Part shown: piece by piece, positions 34,208 to 45,965 of the stretch
How the letters are laid out: the number at the start of each line of letters is the position of its first letter
Position numbering within the stretch: position 1 is the first letter of the stretch
Assembly (NCBI GenBank): GCA_021030905.1
Contig: JAGFMI010000005.1
Span: 1,302,001-1,366,000 of the forward strand
Origin: Pyrenula massariospora
Lineage: Eukaryota > Ascomycota > Eurotiomycetes > Pyrenulales > Pyrenulaceae
Reading direction: 5' to 3'
Length of the DNA stretch: 64,000 nucleotides
Position numbers and translations under genes: made by a program
The notes under the pieces: generated by a model
What the model saw: only the letters and a program-made list of their open reading frames with translations
Told to the model about the DNA's origin: nothing
The model's database searches: none

Positions 34208-36728
34208 TCAAGGCGGAATCGTCCGGTCGATCGCGAAGAGCACATCTCCACTTTCATCCTCGTACCGAGGAACATCTCTCAACTGGGCCCACTGCTCTGG
34301 ATACGCGTCCTCAGCCCACTCCACGGTCGCCGTTTTGTCATACTGCCAGGGTATCGCGTTGTAGAGCGTGGCAATGCTTTCCTCACATTCAGCAGGACGG
34401 CTTAAAATTTATGACAAGGGGAACTTACGTGAAAGCATCAGGCTTCTCCCCAATGACCGATTCCATATCATGCAGCGCTTGAAAGATTTCGTTCTCATTG
34501 ACCAGGCCGACGTCGAGATTGCCTGCCAAGGCTCCAATGTAGGCAATGTAGATGTCCCGATTCACATCAATATCTCTCGCCTTCAGGGTTTGCATGATGG
34601 TTTTGGCTTCGTCTCCTCCGGGTCCGGGGAATTTCTCGCAAGCGCGTAGGACGTGGGCAAATGTATTCCAATTGGGCCCTTCGGTTGAGTTTAAGATCTC
34701 TTCATAGATTTCGAAGCTGCGGTAGGATAGGTCGCAACTAGCATAAGCGGCAATCAAACTGTTCTTGATTTTGAGGTTGGGAGTGATTTCAAGATCAAGC
34801 TTGAGCATGTTGTGGACCAGCTTAAGACCTTCGCGATCCCCTGCGGCTGCTATGCCCATGTAGCATGCGGCATAAGTATCGGCCCGCGGTCGACGGTCCG
34901 GTATTTCACTCTGGCGCATGTGGCCAAATACAAGACAAGCCAAGTCACTGTGATCACGCTTGAAGAACGAGTTCATGATCTCAGTCCTGACCTCAACGGT
35001 GGCGTCTGGATAGAGTCGGCGATACACTTCGTAGATATCCCAGGCTCGCATTTCGTCTATATTGGGGTCCTTACATGCTCGCACAAACTCTTCCTGAATG
35101 GAATCTAAGTCGCTTGTACCGAAATCGCCAACTTTTTCGCGTAACACTTCAGAGAGCCCAGTAAGGTCGCCGTGGCCGATAAGCGCCTTGGTTGCGGCAG
35201 CCATCGTCTCCGGTCCTATTTCTGCATCTCGTTTGATGAGTTCTTCCAACACGGTCATGATTTGCTCACGAGGTACGTCTGTCGCAGAGCAAAGTCCTCC
35301 GAGAAGTTCAGTCACAAGGAGCAACTCCATTTCTGGGGAAACCTCAACAGACTGTAAGTTTTCATAAGCATCGTAAGCTTGGGACCATTCTTGAACGTTG
35401 ATAAGATGTTTAAGCTCAAGTAGAGGAACCTGCTGTGCAGGTTCAAAACCGTTTTCTTGCATATACACCAGCAGCTGAGCGGACATCGCGGTATCTCCTG
35501 CCGGCACATAGTATTCGAGAACGGTTTTGACGTTCGCCCATTGACGAGCACGTCGTTCCGATTCATTTTGCTCATTCGAAAGATCTTTTTCCAGTAGAAG
35601 AGGCACGTCTCTTGGGGGTTTGCCTCTTGTCGACCAAAGGAATTCAATCGCTCGACGTTTTACAGTCGGTTGTGATTCCATTTTTTGGATTTCGTTCATG
35701 ATCATATCCCCATACTTAGCATCGTTGTTTTTTAGAGCAAGCATCACCAAAGTTTTATACGTTTTCGATAAGAGAAAGTTTGCGCCATTTCTATGGAACT
35801 CGTGTAATCTCCTGACTAGAGGCAGGTCGTCCTTTTTAGCGGCTACTGCGATCAAGGAATTGGTCATGTCATCAATCTTCAAACCATTCTTCAATTTCTT
35901 CAAGCAATCCAAAAGTTCGTCTGTTTTCTGCTCTTTTGCCAGCCCCTCCAGTATAGCTCGCCAATTTTGCTTCTGGGAAGTGATAGATTTACTAGGGAGA
36001 AGATTGTTCGAGGTGGTCAACGAATCTGCTTCAAGGAGGCGTCGTGCTTCACTTGCCGATCCGACCTGAGCCAAGATTCCAGTGTATGATTGGAGCGCAT
36101 CAGGCGTCGGCTCTTCAGTCGAGGCTCCCGGATCCGGCGCTTCGCCAGGGGCATGGGTAAGAGCTTCGTAAATGAGTCGCCCAAAGGCCAGTATCGAAGG
36201 AATAGAATCGGTATTCTTGCGGCACATATCCAAGGCTCTTAGTGTCACTGCCAGATCCTCGTTGCTGAGGCCGTTGAATTCGGAAGACCCTTCCGAGTTG
36301 TCTTCTTGAAGAAAATGAAAAGTTTTGGTGGCCACTGCTAGCTGCTTCGGCGTAATTGTTCGTGGCCTGATGCAGCGAGATTTGAAAAACGCCCTGAAAG
36401 CTGCAGCAATCTGCACTTTTGGAAGGGTCTGTGAGTGGGTTCTAATATCTTCGCCTAGCTTCATCATTTGGGAGAGCCCTGGATTGCTCCTATCCTCTTG
36501 TTGAACGTTCTGTCGCATAGCTCTTTTTGGATTCATGCTCAACGGGAAGCCGAACAATGACCTGCGCTGTATCTTCGACCAGTGCCTCCAATCGTGTATG
36601 TGACCTTGATATCGCCATACGGCGCCAGTATGACAACATTGCGGTACGAAGTATGGTTTGTTGGCGAGGATTGCTCGAAAGACATGTCTTGTGAGTTGGG
36701 ATCTCATTTTGCAGTTGATCCGATACAT
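34208..36728 (-). CDS. Mitochondrial helical-repeat (PPR-like) protein, possibly CIA84-type complex I assembly factor
   Basis: Two exons on the minus strand (36728..34429 and 34376..34208) give 822 residues. A 52 bp intron near the 3' end splits a Thr codon; the last exon encodes IATLYNAIPWQYDKTATVEW and about 35 more residues. The N-terminus is basic and Ser-rich without acidic residues (MRSQLTRHVFRAILANK from the second Met), a mitochondrial presequence; translation may start at this Met8. The rest is alpha-helical with repeating units such as ALQSYTGILAQVGSASEARR and TYAACYMGIAAAGDREGLKL that fit degenerate pentatricopeptide repeats. The presequence and length recall the fungal complex I intermediate-associated protein CIA84. 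I hold that identity at about even odds. It shares a 268 bp divergent promoter with the bS18m gene. Confidence 0.75.
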
Positions 36729-36996
36729 TAGCCTGTCACCTGGCTGGTTGGGAAACTGAACGAGGCAGCATTTTCTCGCACTCTAGGAATGTATATGGGT
36801 CGTAGAAGGAAATCATTGAGTTGTAAACGAGATTCATTCGGCGCACTGCAGTCTGATTTCTCAAAGCCGTAGATGACGTCTGTTTTGGAGCACTTGCGCC
36901 AAGCTTTCTGAGCTCAATTCCCTTCTGGGACTTAAATTTTTGCGAATTGAACTCTGCTAATCCCCTGTTGACAACGACGAGCCGCAAATTTCAAAG
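36729..36996. promoter_or_regulatory. Bidirectional promoter of two mitochondrial genes
   Basis: 268 bp separate the start codons of the minus-strand helical-repeat gene and the plus-strand bS18m gene, so the intergenic space must serve both. No TATA box was seen in either direction, as expected for housekeeping genes. Confidence 0.5.
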
Positions 36997-37668
36997 ATGC
37001 CTCCGAGATCTTTATTCTCCCTTATTTCCCGGCCTTTTCCTACTGGCTCTACGATCTGCCATGATTGCAGAGGAAAAATAACCCGAGGTATGACTTAGGC
37101 ACATTCTCCGAGTCTTTGCTGACCTTGCTCCAGCTGCAAGCGCATCGACTTCAACGACGTCTACAGCTATCAGATCGCAGAGAAGGCTTCCCACCGACCG
37201 AGAACGCAAGGTAATGCGCCAAGAGGAGGTGCAAAGAGACCAGCGGTTGAACCTTGATCGGCTACAATATCGCAAGTGGAAGGACGGCGATGTCTATGCA
37301 CCGCATGACCTAAGTTCTGTGGAACAGAAGAAATGGCAACGCAGAAAGCGACCCGAGATGGACGCATTCGATGTACTATCCATGAATCCGGTGGAGCAAT
37401 TTAAGGTGGGGACTCTGTCATCCTCTAACCGTGGAAGAGAGCTAACATGGGGCTCTTATAGAACATGTCCATCATGTCAGAATACATGACAGAGATGGGC
37501 CGTATCAAGTCGTCTAAGGATACAGGTCTTCGGCTCGTCAACCAGCGACGCATTGCCAAAGCCATTCGAAGGTCCATCGGCATTGGCCTTATGCCCAGCG
37601 TCCACAGACATCCAGAAATAATCCAACTTGAGAGAGGTGAGAGACTCAAATTGAATCGAAGAATTTAA
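36997..37668 (+). CDS. rsm18: Mitochondrial small-subunit ribosomal protein bS18m (Rsm18)
   Basis: Three exons (36997..37087, 37134..37405, 37462..37668) give 189 residues. The start gives a basic leader MPPRSLFSLISRPFPTGSTI. Residues about 72-120 read KWKDGDVYAPHDLSSVEQKK, the fungal N-terminal extension. The core NVDMLS-type S18 segment appears as AFDVLSMNPVEQFKNMSIMS, followed by the RNA-binding helix TGLRLVNQRRIAKAIRRSIG and the LMPSVHRHPEI ending. S18 sits on the platform of the mitoribosomal small subunit. Both introns (46 and 56 bp) join in frame. Confidence 0.9.
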
Positions 37669-38178
37669 AGTCAAGGCGTGGTGGTTATCTTGAAGTATGG
37701 CATCTGCCAGATCCTTCTATCGAGTTTGGTGGCAAACGATTTAGTCTAACAAAAACGGCATTCGAAAAAGGAGCTTTGGCTTTGAATTGGGTTTTATGAT
37801 GGGATTGCTGGCGGTCTTCTGGCCTATTCAGGAGCAAAAGGATATCATTCTGGTTGCGCAAGGCATCGTCTGTGGAGTTATGAGAGCGTAACAATCACCA
37901 AAGGGACAACAGGATCAGTGACTCTAAGCAATATGCGTAAAGTAGGGAATAGACCGTAATCTCGTCTGCCTGACGAATGAGCCGAGACCTATAATGGCAG
38001 CCTGGTACTCGTAAACCCCTGCCGGAGCTGGAGTTCGTATCCCACTCGCAACTACTTGCGCCTGCGACTTCTCCGTTGGCATGTTTCAGAGCAGCCAGAC
38101 CGGTTGCCAGAGTTTCCCATCTGCAACTCGATGCCCATGGTTTGCAATCCAGACGTCCAAGTTTGATGTCCGAGCGAC
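37669..38178. other. Intergenic spacer and AIP1 promoter
   Basis: No gene. A GAGTTCGTATCCC string at 38032-38044 resembles a tRNA B box, but no cloverleaf can be folded around it. Confidence 0.5.
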
Positions 38179-40172
38179 ATGGCCCTCAAAAACGGTATAC
38201 TGTCTCCCTCCCAGCTGTCACATGCCACTAATCTGAAGTACCTCCTGTCCAGAGTCCATCTACGCCGCCCTCCCCTCCACCACGCGGGGTCAACCCACAC
38301 AATTATCTGCTGATCTCAAAGGTGAGAGGATTACTTACGCTGTATGTGTGCACTGCCTAGTGATCTTGACCCCTATTCATAGCCCGTTCACGCTAATCTC
38401 TGTATCAGTCGAACAAATCGATCTTCCTCCGCTCAATTGACAACCCATCCCTCTCCACACAATATGTCGGCCACACAACTGCGACTACGGTAGCGCGCTT
38501 CTCACCCTCGGGGTACTACGTTGCCAGCGGAGACGTAGCTGGCACTGTGCGAGTATGGGACAGCAAGGCACCGGTCGGTGAGACTCCTGTTACCAAGGGC
38601 GAGTATTTCATTATCAGCGGGAGAATCAACGACATAGCATGGGACGGAGATTCCCAGAGAGTCATAGCCGTTGGAGACGGCAAACAACGATATGGGCACT
38701 GCATCACAGCCGATAGTGGCAACAGCGTTGGTGAAATAACGGGGCATTCAGCCCAAGTGAATTCGGTCAGCATTCGGCAGCAACGGCCTCTGAGAGCAGC
38801 GACTGTGGGGGATGACAAGTCGTTGGTCTTTTACCATGGCGCTCCGTTCAAGTTCAACACCAGCATTCGGGATAAGCATGCCAATTTCATCTACGGCGTA
38901 GCCTTCAGCCCTGATGGCAGCAATTTAGTCAGTGTTGGAGGAGACAAGAAAATTTGGCTGTATGACGGGAAGACGGGAGAAGTCAAAGGCTCAGTTGGGG
39001 ATGACGGTCATAAGGGCAGCATCTTTGGTGTCTCCTGGGCCAGTGATTCCCACAAATTCGTGACCGCAAGCGCAGATCGGACGGTAAAAATCTGGGACGT
39101 CGAAGCCAACAAAGCCATCCAGACATGGTCAATGGGTGACGAGGGCTCTGTCAGCGTCCCGGACCAGCAGGTTGGCGTCGTATGGCCCTCTGGTCGTAAC
39201 GACGGCACTATCATCTCCCTCTCTCTCAGCGGCGATCTCAACTATCTCGCTGAAGGCACCTCTAAGCCTAATCGAACCGTTACGGGGCTGCAGAAAAGCA
39301 TAACAGCTACCGCAACTTCTTCCTCTACTACTGATCCAACTTTTTACACGGGCAGCTATGACGGTCGCCTTTGCGCGTGGGACACTAACAAGGGTACCGC
39401 CTCTCCTATCTCTGGTTCTGGTCATAGCAACTACATTTCAGGGTTGACGCCCACTCCAACACACCTCTACAGTACCTCATGGGACGACACTCTTCGGGCT
39501 ATTGATCCTAATGCTCAAACCTTTGCTGGAACTCCGCCCATCAAGCTAACCTCTCAGCCCACCTCTCTTACTTCTACTTCCGACTCCCTCATCTTGGTCG
39601 GCAGCGTCCAGTCTACCCAGGTCAACGTGCTCGAATCATCCGGGAGTGAATTTGGCTCCATCTCCTTGTCTTCTCCCGCTACGGCTCTTACATCCAACAA
39701 GGCGACAGCTGCGATCGGCTGTGCAGACTCCTCTCTCCATATTTACAGTGTCTCTCCTAGCCGTGCTCCAAAAGTTCTTGCGAGCAATGCCAAAGTCTCT
39801 GCTGCATCTCTCTCCACGGTTGCGTTCTCTCCGTCGGGCAACCTTCTTGCCGTAGGTGACGCTAGTGGCAAAATCACCGTCTTTCGCTTCACATCCTCGT
39901 CGAACACACTCGAGCAAGTCACAAACCGCTGGACGGGCCACACTGCGCGAGTCACAGGTATAGCATGGAGTACAGACGAGAAGTTTGCGGTCAGTGGCAG
40001 CTTGGACACCAATCTGCATGTGTGGAGTCTGGATGAGCCTGGAAAGAGGATCAAGACACCGAATGCGCATAAAGAAGGTGTCGCCGGGGTGGCATGGTTG
40101 CAAGACGGGAGAATTTTAAGCGCTGGTGCAGATGCCGCGGTAAAGGGATGGAAATATGAAGCGAAGAAGTGA
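38179..40172 (+). CDS. aip1: Actin-interacting protein 1 (WD40, cofilin cofactor)
   Basis: Three exons (38179..38194, 38253..38341, 38409..40172) give 622 residues. The first exon is only 16 nt (MALKN plus one base); splicing restores MALKNESIYAALPSTTRGQP, the conserved AIP1 start, which confirms this micro-exon. Exon 3 begins SNKSIFLRSIDNPSLSTQY. WD units follow: ARFSPSGYYVASGD, VWDS, GVAFSPDGSNLVSVGGDK, SADRTVKIWD, and at the end SGSLDTNLHVWSLD and AGADAAVKGW, consistent with the two seven-bladed propellers of AIP1/WDR1. The protein binds cofilin-decorated actin filaments and speeds their severing and disassembly, acting in the cortical cytoskeleton. Confidence 0.94.
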
Positions 40173-40952
40173 AGAAAAGCATATTCTACCTAGAGCGAAC
40201 CTATAGAATTAAGCTCGAGTGGGAGTGGGACTTCGTCGTTGGTGCCAGGTTGTTGAATTGGACGGCGTAGTTGGTTCGTTATGGAGATGGAAAAGGGGGC
40301 AAGCCTCAAAGATCGTCCCTCTACACTTCTATATCATCATTGGCCATTGGCTGCATAGCTACTTAGTACCTACCTTGTACGGTAATGTTCCATTAAATAT
40401 CGCTGGACGAATTCATTATGCCTCAAATGCCCTATTGCGACGGTGTATATATCTCGATGACAAATTAAATGCCCCCTCACCATTACAGCGAAGGTTGGTC
40501 ATCTCCAATTGCAGATTTTTTTTGGCATCCTCTCCGCAGACTCCATCCGTTCGCCACCACGGGCGGGCACTCTGATGGCTGGATTTAATTGAATCCCAGC
40601 GCCGACACAATAATTGCTCTTTCTTTCATGTTAAACAAGAATCCAGGAAATATAATTAGGGTCGCGGCGGCCATTAGATCGTCCCATTTCTTACTTCGCC
40701 GGTCGAAAGTTTGTATCAACAGATTGCCCACAACTTCTTTTTCAATCCAAGACATTGATGCTATGGTAACCGAGACAGCCTTGTAGTACCCTTCTAGCCT
40801 TATGTGAATGCAAGCTCTCCTTCTGATGACTCTTCAAACTATTATTTGCATCCTTGGGTTTTACACGTGCTAGGGAACTGTATCTGCCACTGAATTGTGC
40901 TTATCTTTAAGCAATATCGTCTCCTTCGGAAAGCTACATCACTCTGCTAATC
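40173..40952. other. Intergenic spacer and 5-oxoprolinase promoter
   Basis: No gene with support; short frames only. Mildly AT-rich. Confidence 0.5.
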
Positions 40953-43900
40953 ATGGGTTCTACGCGGGAGCGAGGGATTCGGATTGCCATTGATCGAGGA
41001 GGGACGTTCACGGACTGCGTGGGGAACCCCGGATCTGGGGATATGAAAGATGACATTATCATCAAGCTTCTGTCTGAAGACCCGTCAAATTACGATGATG
41101 CCCCTCTCGAAGGTATACGACGCCTCATGTCAAAATTTACTGGCAAGGAAGTGCCAAGGGGAGAGCCGCTTGACACGTCCAAGATAGAGAGCATTAGGAT
41201 GGGAACCACCGTCGCGACGAATGCGCTGCTCGAGAGGAAAGGAGAGAAGATTGCGATGGTCGTGACGAAAGGGTTCAAGGACTGCCTGGAGATTGGGAAC
41301 CAGTCACGGCCCAAGATTTTTGACCTCGCCATCGCTCGGCCTGATGTACTCTATCAGAAGGTCATTGAGATTGATGAGCGTGTGACTCTCGAAGATTACG
41401 CGGAAGATCCGGAACGTCATACAACAGAAGTCGATTCTGCAAATTCTGCTCAGAATGACGACCTAGTGCGAGGTCTTTCATCAGAAGCGGTGCGAATCTT
41501 ACAGCGACCTTCACAGGAAAAGATCAGGTCACAGCTACAGGGGCTCTACGACGAGGGGATACGGAGCATCGCAGTTTGTCTGATGCACGGGTACACGTTT
41601 CCTGACCACGAGGCCATGGTAGGCCGGTTGGCACATGAAGTTGGTTTCAAGCATGTAAGCTTGAGCCATGAACTGATGCCGATGATCAAGCTTGTCCCTC
41701 GTGCAACCTCTGCATGCGCAGATGCATATCTAACACCTGCTATCAAGAAGTATATTGCCGGTTTCCAGGCTGGATTTGCTGGCGGCCTTGGCACGGAGAG
41801 CGTCAAGAATGAGACAGGATCTAAAGGCACAAGATGCGAGTTCATGCAGTCAGACGGTGGTCTGGTAGATGTGGATAGCTTTTCTGGCTTACGGGCCATC
41901 TTATCCGGACCAGCTGGGGGTGTTGTCGGATATGCTCTGACTTCATACGACCAAGAGACCAAGACTCCTGTTATCGGCTTCGATATGGGAGGGACGAGCA
42001 CTGACGTGAGCCGGTATGGATCAGGCAGGTACGAGCACGTCTTTGAGACTACAACTGCTGGGGTAACTATACAATCCCCTCAATTAGATATCAACACCGT
42101 GGCAGCTGGAGGTGGCTCAAGGCTCTTCTTCCGCAATGGTCTATTCGTGGTGGGACCAGAATCCGCTGGTGCACATCCTGGACCTGCATGTTATAGAAAG
42201 GGTGGACCTCTCACGGTTACGGATGCTAACCTCTTTCTCGGGCGACTGCTTCCCGAGTTCTTCCCTAAAATCTTTGGCAAGAACGAGGACGAAGGTTTAG
42301 ACGAAAGTGCCAGCGAAAGACTGTTCGAGGAACTAACGAAACAAATCAATACCGAAATCAAAGGATCTAGAGATGAGATGACGGCAGACGAAGTTGCTTA
42401 TGGATTCATCAAAATCGCAAACGAGACGATGACACGACCTATCCGGTCACTTACAGAGGCCAAAGGCCATGACACCTCTCAGCATCGTTTAGCAACCTTC
42501 GGTGGTGCCGGTGGCCAACATGCCGTCGCTATTGCAGAGAGCCTTGGCATCCGACAGATTCTCGTCCATAGATACTCCTCTGTTCTTTCCGCATACGGTA
42601 TGGCTCTAGCTGACGTTGTAGACGAGAGTCAGTCACCGGAGTCTCAAGTCTGGGATGACAAAGGCGATGCAAAATCTAAGCTGAAGGTTAAAATGGAAGA
42701 GCTGAAAGCGAGATCTGCTGCGAGACTAAGGGATCAAGGCTTCTCTGACACCGAAATCGTCTTCGAAGAATATCTCAACATGCGCTACCGCGGGACGGAG
42801 TCAGCATTAATGATTGTCAAGCCAAGCAAAGAGGAAGCAAAAGCAGATTTTGGAGGCGAAGACTGGGCATACAATAAGGCTTTCGTGAAACAACATGAAC
42901 AGGAATTCGGCTTTACACTCCCTGACCGTGATATCATCATTGATGATGTTCGTGTGCGTGGGATTGGGAAGAGCTTTGAAGGTATGGAGAAGACGGTTGA
43001 CCAACAACTTAGGGACTTGAAGCGGAAGGGTGTCGAGTCCAACAAGCAACACGCCACATCAAAAGTCTATTTTGAAGGAGGAAGAAAGGAGACCCCAATC
43101 TATAAGCTCGAAGACCTCGAAGCTGGAGATCAGATTAAGGGCCCAGCCATACTCGCTGATGGTACACAGACCATTGTCGTCAGTCCAGGCTCGTCAGCGA
43201 TCATAATCGAGACCCACGTTGTGATCAACATTGGAGATTCAGAACTTGGGACACCCACTGTAAACACAAAGGATGTTGATCCGATCATGCTCAGCATCTT
43301 CGCACACCGATTCATGGCTATCGCTGAGCAAATGGGAAGGGCCTTGCAAAAGACAAGCGTCAGCACAAATGTCAAAGAGAGACTCGATTACTCGTGCGCG
43401 CTTTTCGACTCGACTGGTGGCTTAGTTGCCAATGCTCCTCATCTGCCAGTCCACCTGGGGAGCATGTCGACGTGTGTGCGTACACAGGCCGAGATCTGGA
43501 GAGGCAAACTCAAGCCTGGAGATGTCATAGTCTCAAATCACCCTGAATTCGGTGGCACTCACCTCCCAGACATAACAGTCATCACTCCGGCCTTCAGCGG
43601 CTCAGACATAATCTTCTACGTTGCCTCCAGAGCCCACCACGCCGACATAGGTGGGATTCTCCCCGGCTCTATGCCACCACACTCCCGCGAGCTCTTCCAA
43701 GAGGGCGCGGCCATCAAATCCGAAAAGCTCGTCTCCGAAGGCCACTTCAACGACCAGCGCATGACCGAGCTCCTATACGACGAACCCGCCCGGTATCCCG
43801 AGTGCAGCGGCACGCGCTGCCTCGCCGACAACATGAATGACCTCAAGGCCCAGATCGCCGCCAACCAGAAGGGCATCAACCTCATCTCGACGCTGATCTC

Positions 43901-45005
43901 CGACTACGGCGAACCCGTCGTCCAGTTCTACATGCGCGCCATCCAAGACAACGCCGCCCTCAGCGTCCGCAACCTCCTCAAATCCGCCGCCCACCGCTTC
44001 CACCACAAACCCCTCCGCGCCACCGACCACATGGACGACGGCAGCCCGATTACTCTCCAGATCACCATCGACCCCTCCGCGGGCACCGCCCTCTTCGACT
44101 TCGCCGGCACCGGCCCGGAGGTCTACGCCAACATCAACGCGCCGCAGGCCGTCACCTATTCAGCGATTATCTACTGCCTGCGCTGCCTCATCTCCGAGGA
44201 CATCCCCCTAAATCAAGGCTGCCTGGCCCCCATCGCGGTCCGCATCCCGCCGTGCTCCTTCCTGAGCCCCTCCGACACCGCCGCCGTCGTCGGCGGCAAC
44301 GTGCTCACCTCCCAGCGCGTCACCGACGTCATCCTGCGCTGCTTCGAGGCCTGCGCCGCCTCCCAGGGCGACACGAATAATCTGACTTTTGGCTTTGGGG
44401 GGAATCTGGCGGGGAAGGGGGAGGCGGAGAAGGGGTTCGGGTACTACGAGACGATTGCGGGCGGGAGTGGGGCGGGGCCGGACTGGGAGGGCACGAGCGG
44501 GGTGCACACGCACATGACGAATACGAGGATTACGGATGCGGAGGTTTTTGAGAGGCGGTATCCGGTGGTGTTGCGGGAGTTTAGTCTGCGGGCGGGGACA
44601 GGGGGTGGCGGCCAGCATCGCGGTGGGGATGGGGTGGTGCGGGATATTGAGTTTCGGAGGGCGGTGCAGGTTAGTATCCTATCAGAGAGGAGGGTGTATC
44701 ATCCGTATGGGTTGCATGGCGGGGAGGAGGGGGCTTGTGGACAGAATATTTGGGTGAGGAAGCTGCCGAAGGGGGGAAAGGGGAAGAAGGAGGGCGAGGA
44801 GTGGGAGTATAGGGAGATTAATCTTGGCGGGAAAAATACGGCGGCGATGCAGGCGGGGGAGAGGATTATTGTTAAGACGCCGGGTGGAGGTGGGTATGGG
44901 TTGTCTGGGGAAGCGAAGAAGGCATTGAGGAAGAGGGATGATCGGGAGGCGTGGAGGAAAGGGTCGCTGGCTAGCAGGGTGGAGACGCAGGAGACGAGCG
45001 TGTGA
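40953..45005 (+). CDS. oxp1: 5-oxoprolinase (ATP-hydrolysing)
   Basis: A single-exon gene of 1350 residues, the usual size for the fused eukaryotic enzyme. The first half is the hydantoinase A/oxoprolinase module with the nucleotide-binding motif DRGGTFTDCV (14-23), MGTTVATNALLERKGE and DMGGTSTDVSRY near 345. The second half is the hydantoinase B module (NHPEFGGTHLPDITVITP, HHADIGG, MNDLKAQIAAN, GGGQHRGGDG). It opens 5-oxo-L-proline to L-glutamate with ATP in the cytosol, completing the gamma-glutamyl (glutathione) cycle. GC rises sharply from about 43,650 to 44,900, so codon third positions change within the gene, but the frame is intact. ATG 40953 is the first in frame and fits family N-termini. 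Confidence 0.95.
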   Translation: MGSTRERGIRIAIDRGGTFTDCVGNPGSGDMKDDIIIKLLSEDPSNYDDAPLEGIRRLMSKFTGKEVPRGEPLDTSKIESIRMGTTVATNALLERKGEKIAMVVTKGFKDCLEIGNQSRPKIFDLAIARPDVLYQKVIEIDERVTLEDYAEDPERHTTEVDSANSAQNDDLVRGLSSEAVRILQRPSQEKIRSQLQGLYDEGIRSIAVCLMHGYTFPDHEAMVGRLAHEVGFKHVSLSHELMPMIKLVPRATSACADAYLTPAIKKYIAGFQAGFAGGLGTESVKNETGSKGTRCEFMQSDGGLVDVDSFSGLRAILSGPAGGVVGYALTSYDQETKTPVIGFDMGGTSTDVSRYGSGRYEHVFETTTAGVTIQSPQLDINTVAAGGGSRLFFRNGLFVVGPESAGAHPGPACYRKGGPLTVTDANLFLGRLLPEFFPKIFGKNEDEGLDESASERLFEELTKQINTEIKGSRDEMTADEVAYGFIKIANETMTRPIRSLTEAKGHDTSQHRLATFGGAGGQHAVAIAESLGIRQILVHRYSSVLSAYGMALADVVDESQSPESQVWDDKGDAKSKLKVKMEELKARSAARLRDQGFSDTEIVFEEYLNMRYRGTESALMIVKPSKEEAKADFGGEDWAYNKAFVKQHEQEFGFTLPDRDIIIDDVRVRGIGKSFEGMEKTVDQQLRDLKRKGVESNKQHATSKVYFEGGRKETPIYKLEDLEAGDQIKGPAILADGTQTIVVSPGSSAIIIETHVVINIGDSELGTPTVNTKDVDPIMLSIFAHRFMAIAEQMGRALQKTSVSTNVKERLDYSCALFDSTGGLVANAPHLPVHLGSMSTCVRTQAEIWRGKLKPGDVIVSNHPEFGGTHLPDITVITPAFSGSDIIFYVASRAHHADIGGILPGSMPPHSRELFQEGAAIKSEKLVSEGHFNDQRMTELLYDEPARYPECSGTRCLADNMNDLKAQIAANQKGINLISTLISDYGEPVVQFYMRAIQDNAALSVRNLLKSAAHRFHHKPLRATDHMDDGSPITLQITIDPSAGTALFDFAGTGPEVYANINAPQAVTYSAIIYCLRCLISEDIPLNQGCLAPIAVRIPPCSFLSPSDTAAVVGGNVLTSQRVTDVILRCFEACAASQGDTNNLTFGFGGNLAGKGEAEKGFGYYETIAGGSGAGPDWEGTSGVHTHMTNTRITDAEVFERRYPVVLREFSLRAGTGGGGQHRGGDGVVRDIEFRRAVQVSILSERRVYHPYGLHGGEEGACGQNIWVRKLPKGGKGKKEGEEWEYREINLGGKNTAAMQAGERIIVKTPGGGGYGLSGEAKKALRKRDDREAWRKGSLASRVETQETSV

Positions 45006-45357
45006 GGATGTGATGAGATGCTATGAGCAATGAATTGTGAGCTTTTCTTTATAAGTCCGAGACGAGAATGATACCAGAGCCTTCGTCTGACGTGCTTCCC
45101 GAGGACGGTCTTGAGGTTCCGTGGTAGGTGCCACCTAGGAACGGATAACAAAATCCCTTAAGCACAGAGAGTATCATAAAGACGTTTCCGCGCTCAGCGA
45201 GGACGACGCGTTTTCGCTGCGTCGAATTGGTACGTGATGCTTTCCAATATAGACATTTGGACTGTCTGCGATATATTTCCTACCTCAATTAGTTTGACAA
45301 CAACGCTCGACGCCTGGCATCATCCTTGAGCCAACAGCCGTTACCATCATTAGGGCA
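45006..45357. other. Convergent intergenic spacer
   Basis: 3' flanks of the 5-oxoprolinase and Sub1 genes. No gene seen. Confidence 0.5.
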
Positions 45358-45965
45358 TCACTCGTCATCCTCTTCCTCTTCCTCACTCGTCGCCTCAAAA
45401 TTCGATTTCTTCGAACCTTTCCTCCCTTTTGGCACTGGAGGATCGTCCTCGTCCTCATCCTCGTCACCGTCTATTGCCTGTTGCGCTTGGGCCGAATGGC
45501 TCGAACCACCACTATCTCCATAGTCTGGTCTTGAGACGCTAACCCCTTTCTTCTTCAAGACTTTCTCGATTGCGGGCAGGGCTTCTATCAGGGCGACATA
45601 TTGTTCCACCGGCAACGAGATACCCTGCGTACGCATATTAGCGAAAATTACGATACGTTTGTCTATCGAGCCGGACTTACCTTCTTGCCAGGCAACGTCT
45701 TACCACCACTCTCGTAATATTCCCTGATGTTCACCATCTGCTTCCCCTTGAACTCCGACACGCCAACCCGTCGCATCTTGGACAGCTCCCAGTAAGGCTC
45801 GCCATTATCGTCTGTCTGCGCTGTGCCATTGGAGCTAAAGTGTCTGCTGGCGGTCGTAGTCCTTGATTTCTTGGTTGGCCGCTCGTCGCTGTCGTCTGCG
45901 ACGAATGGATCTGATTTATCGTAGGATTCTGCGGTCGAGGTGCGTTTCTTGGTTCTTGGCGCCAT
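45358..45965 (-). CDS. sub1: Transcriptional coactivator p15/PC4 family (Sub1)
   Basis: Two exons on the minus strand (45965..45681, 45624..45358) give 183 residues. A 56 bp intron joins GGKTLPGKK to GISLPVEQY in frame. The PC4 single-stranded DNA-binding core spans about 58-122: YWELSKMRRVGVSEFKGKQM, then VNIREYYE and the dimerising helix VEQYVALIEALPAIEKVLKK. The N-terminus is basic (MAPRTKKRTS) and the tail is acidic (DEDEDEDD, EEEEEDDE), the reverse order of human PC4's Ser-rich tail but usual in fungi. The protein binds melted promoter DNA and supports RNA polymerase II initiation and DNA repair in the nucleus. Confidence 0.93.

Noticed and set aside
37975-38050. B-box-like GAGTTCGTATCCC
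   Set aside because: The T-stem and acceptor stem do not form.
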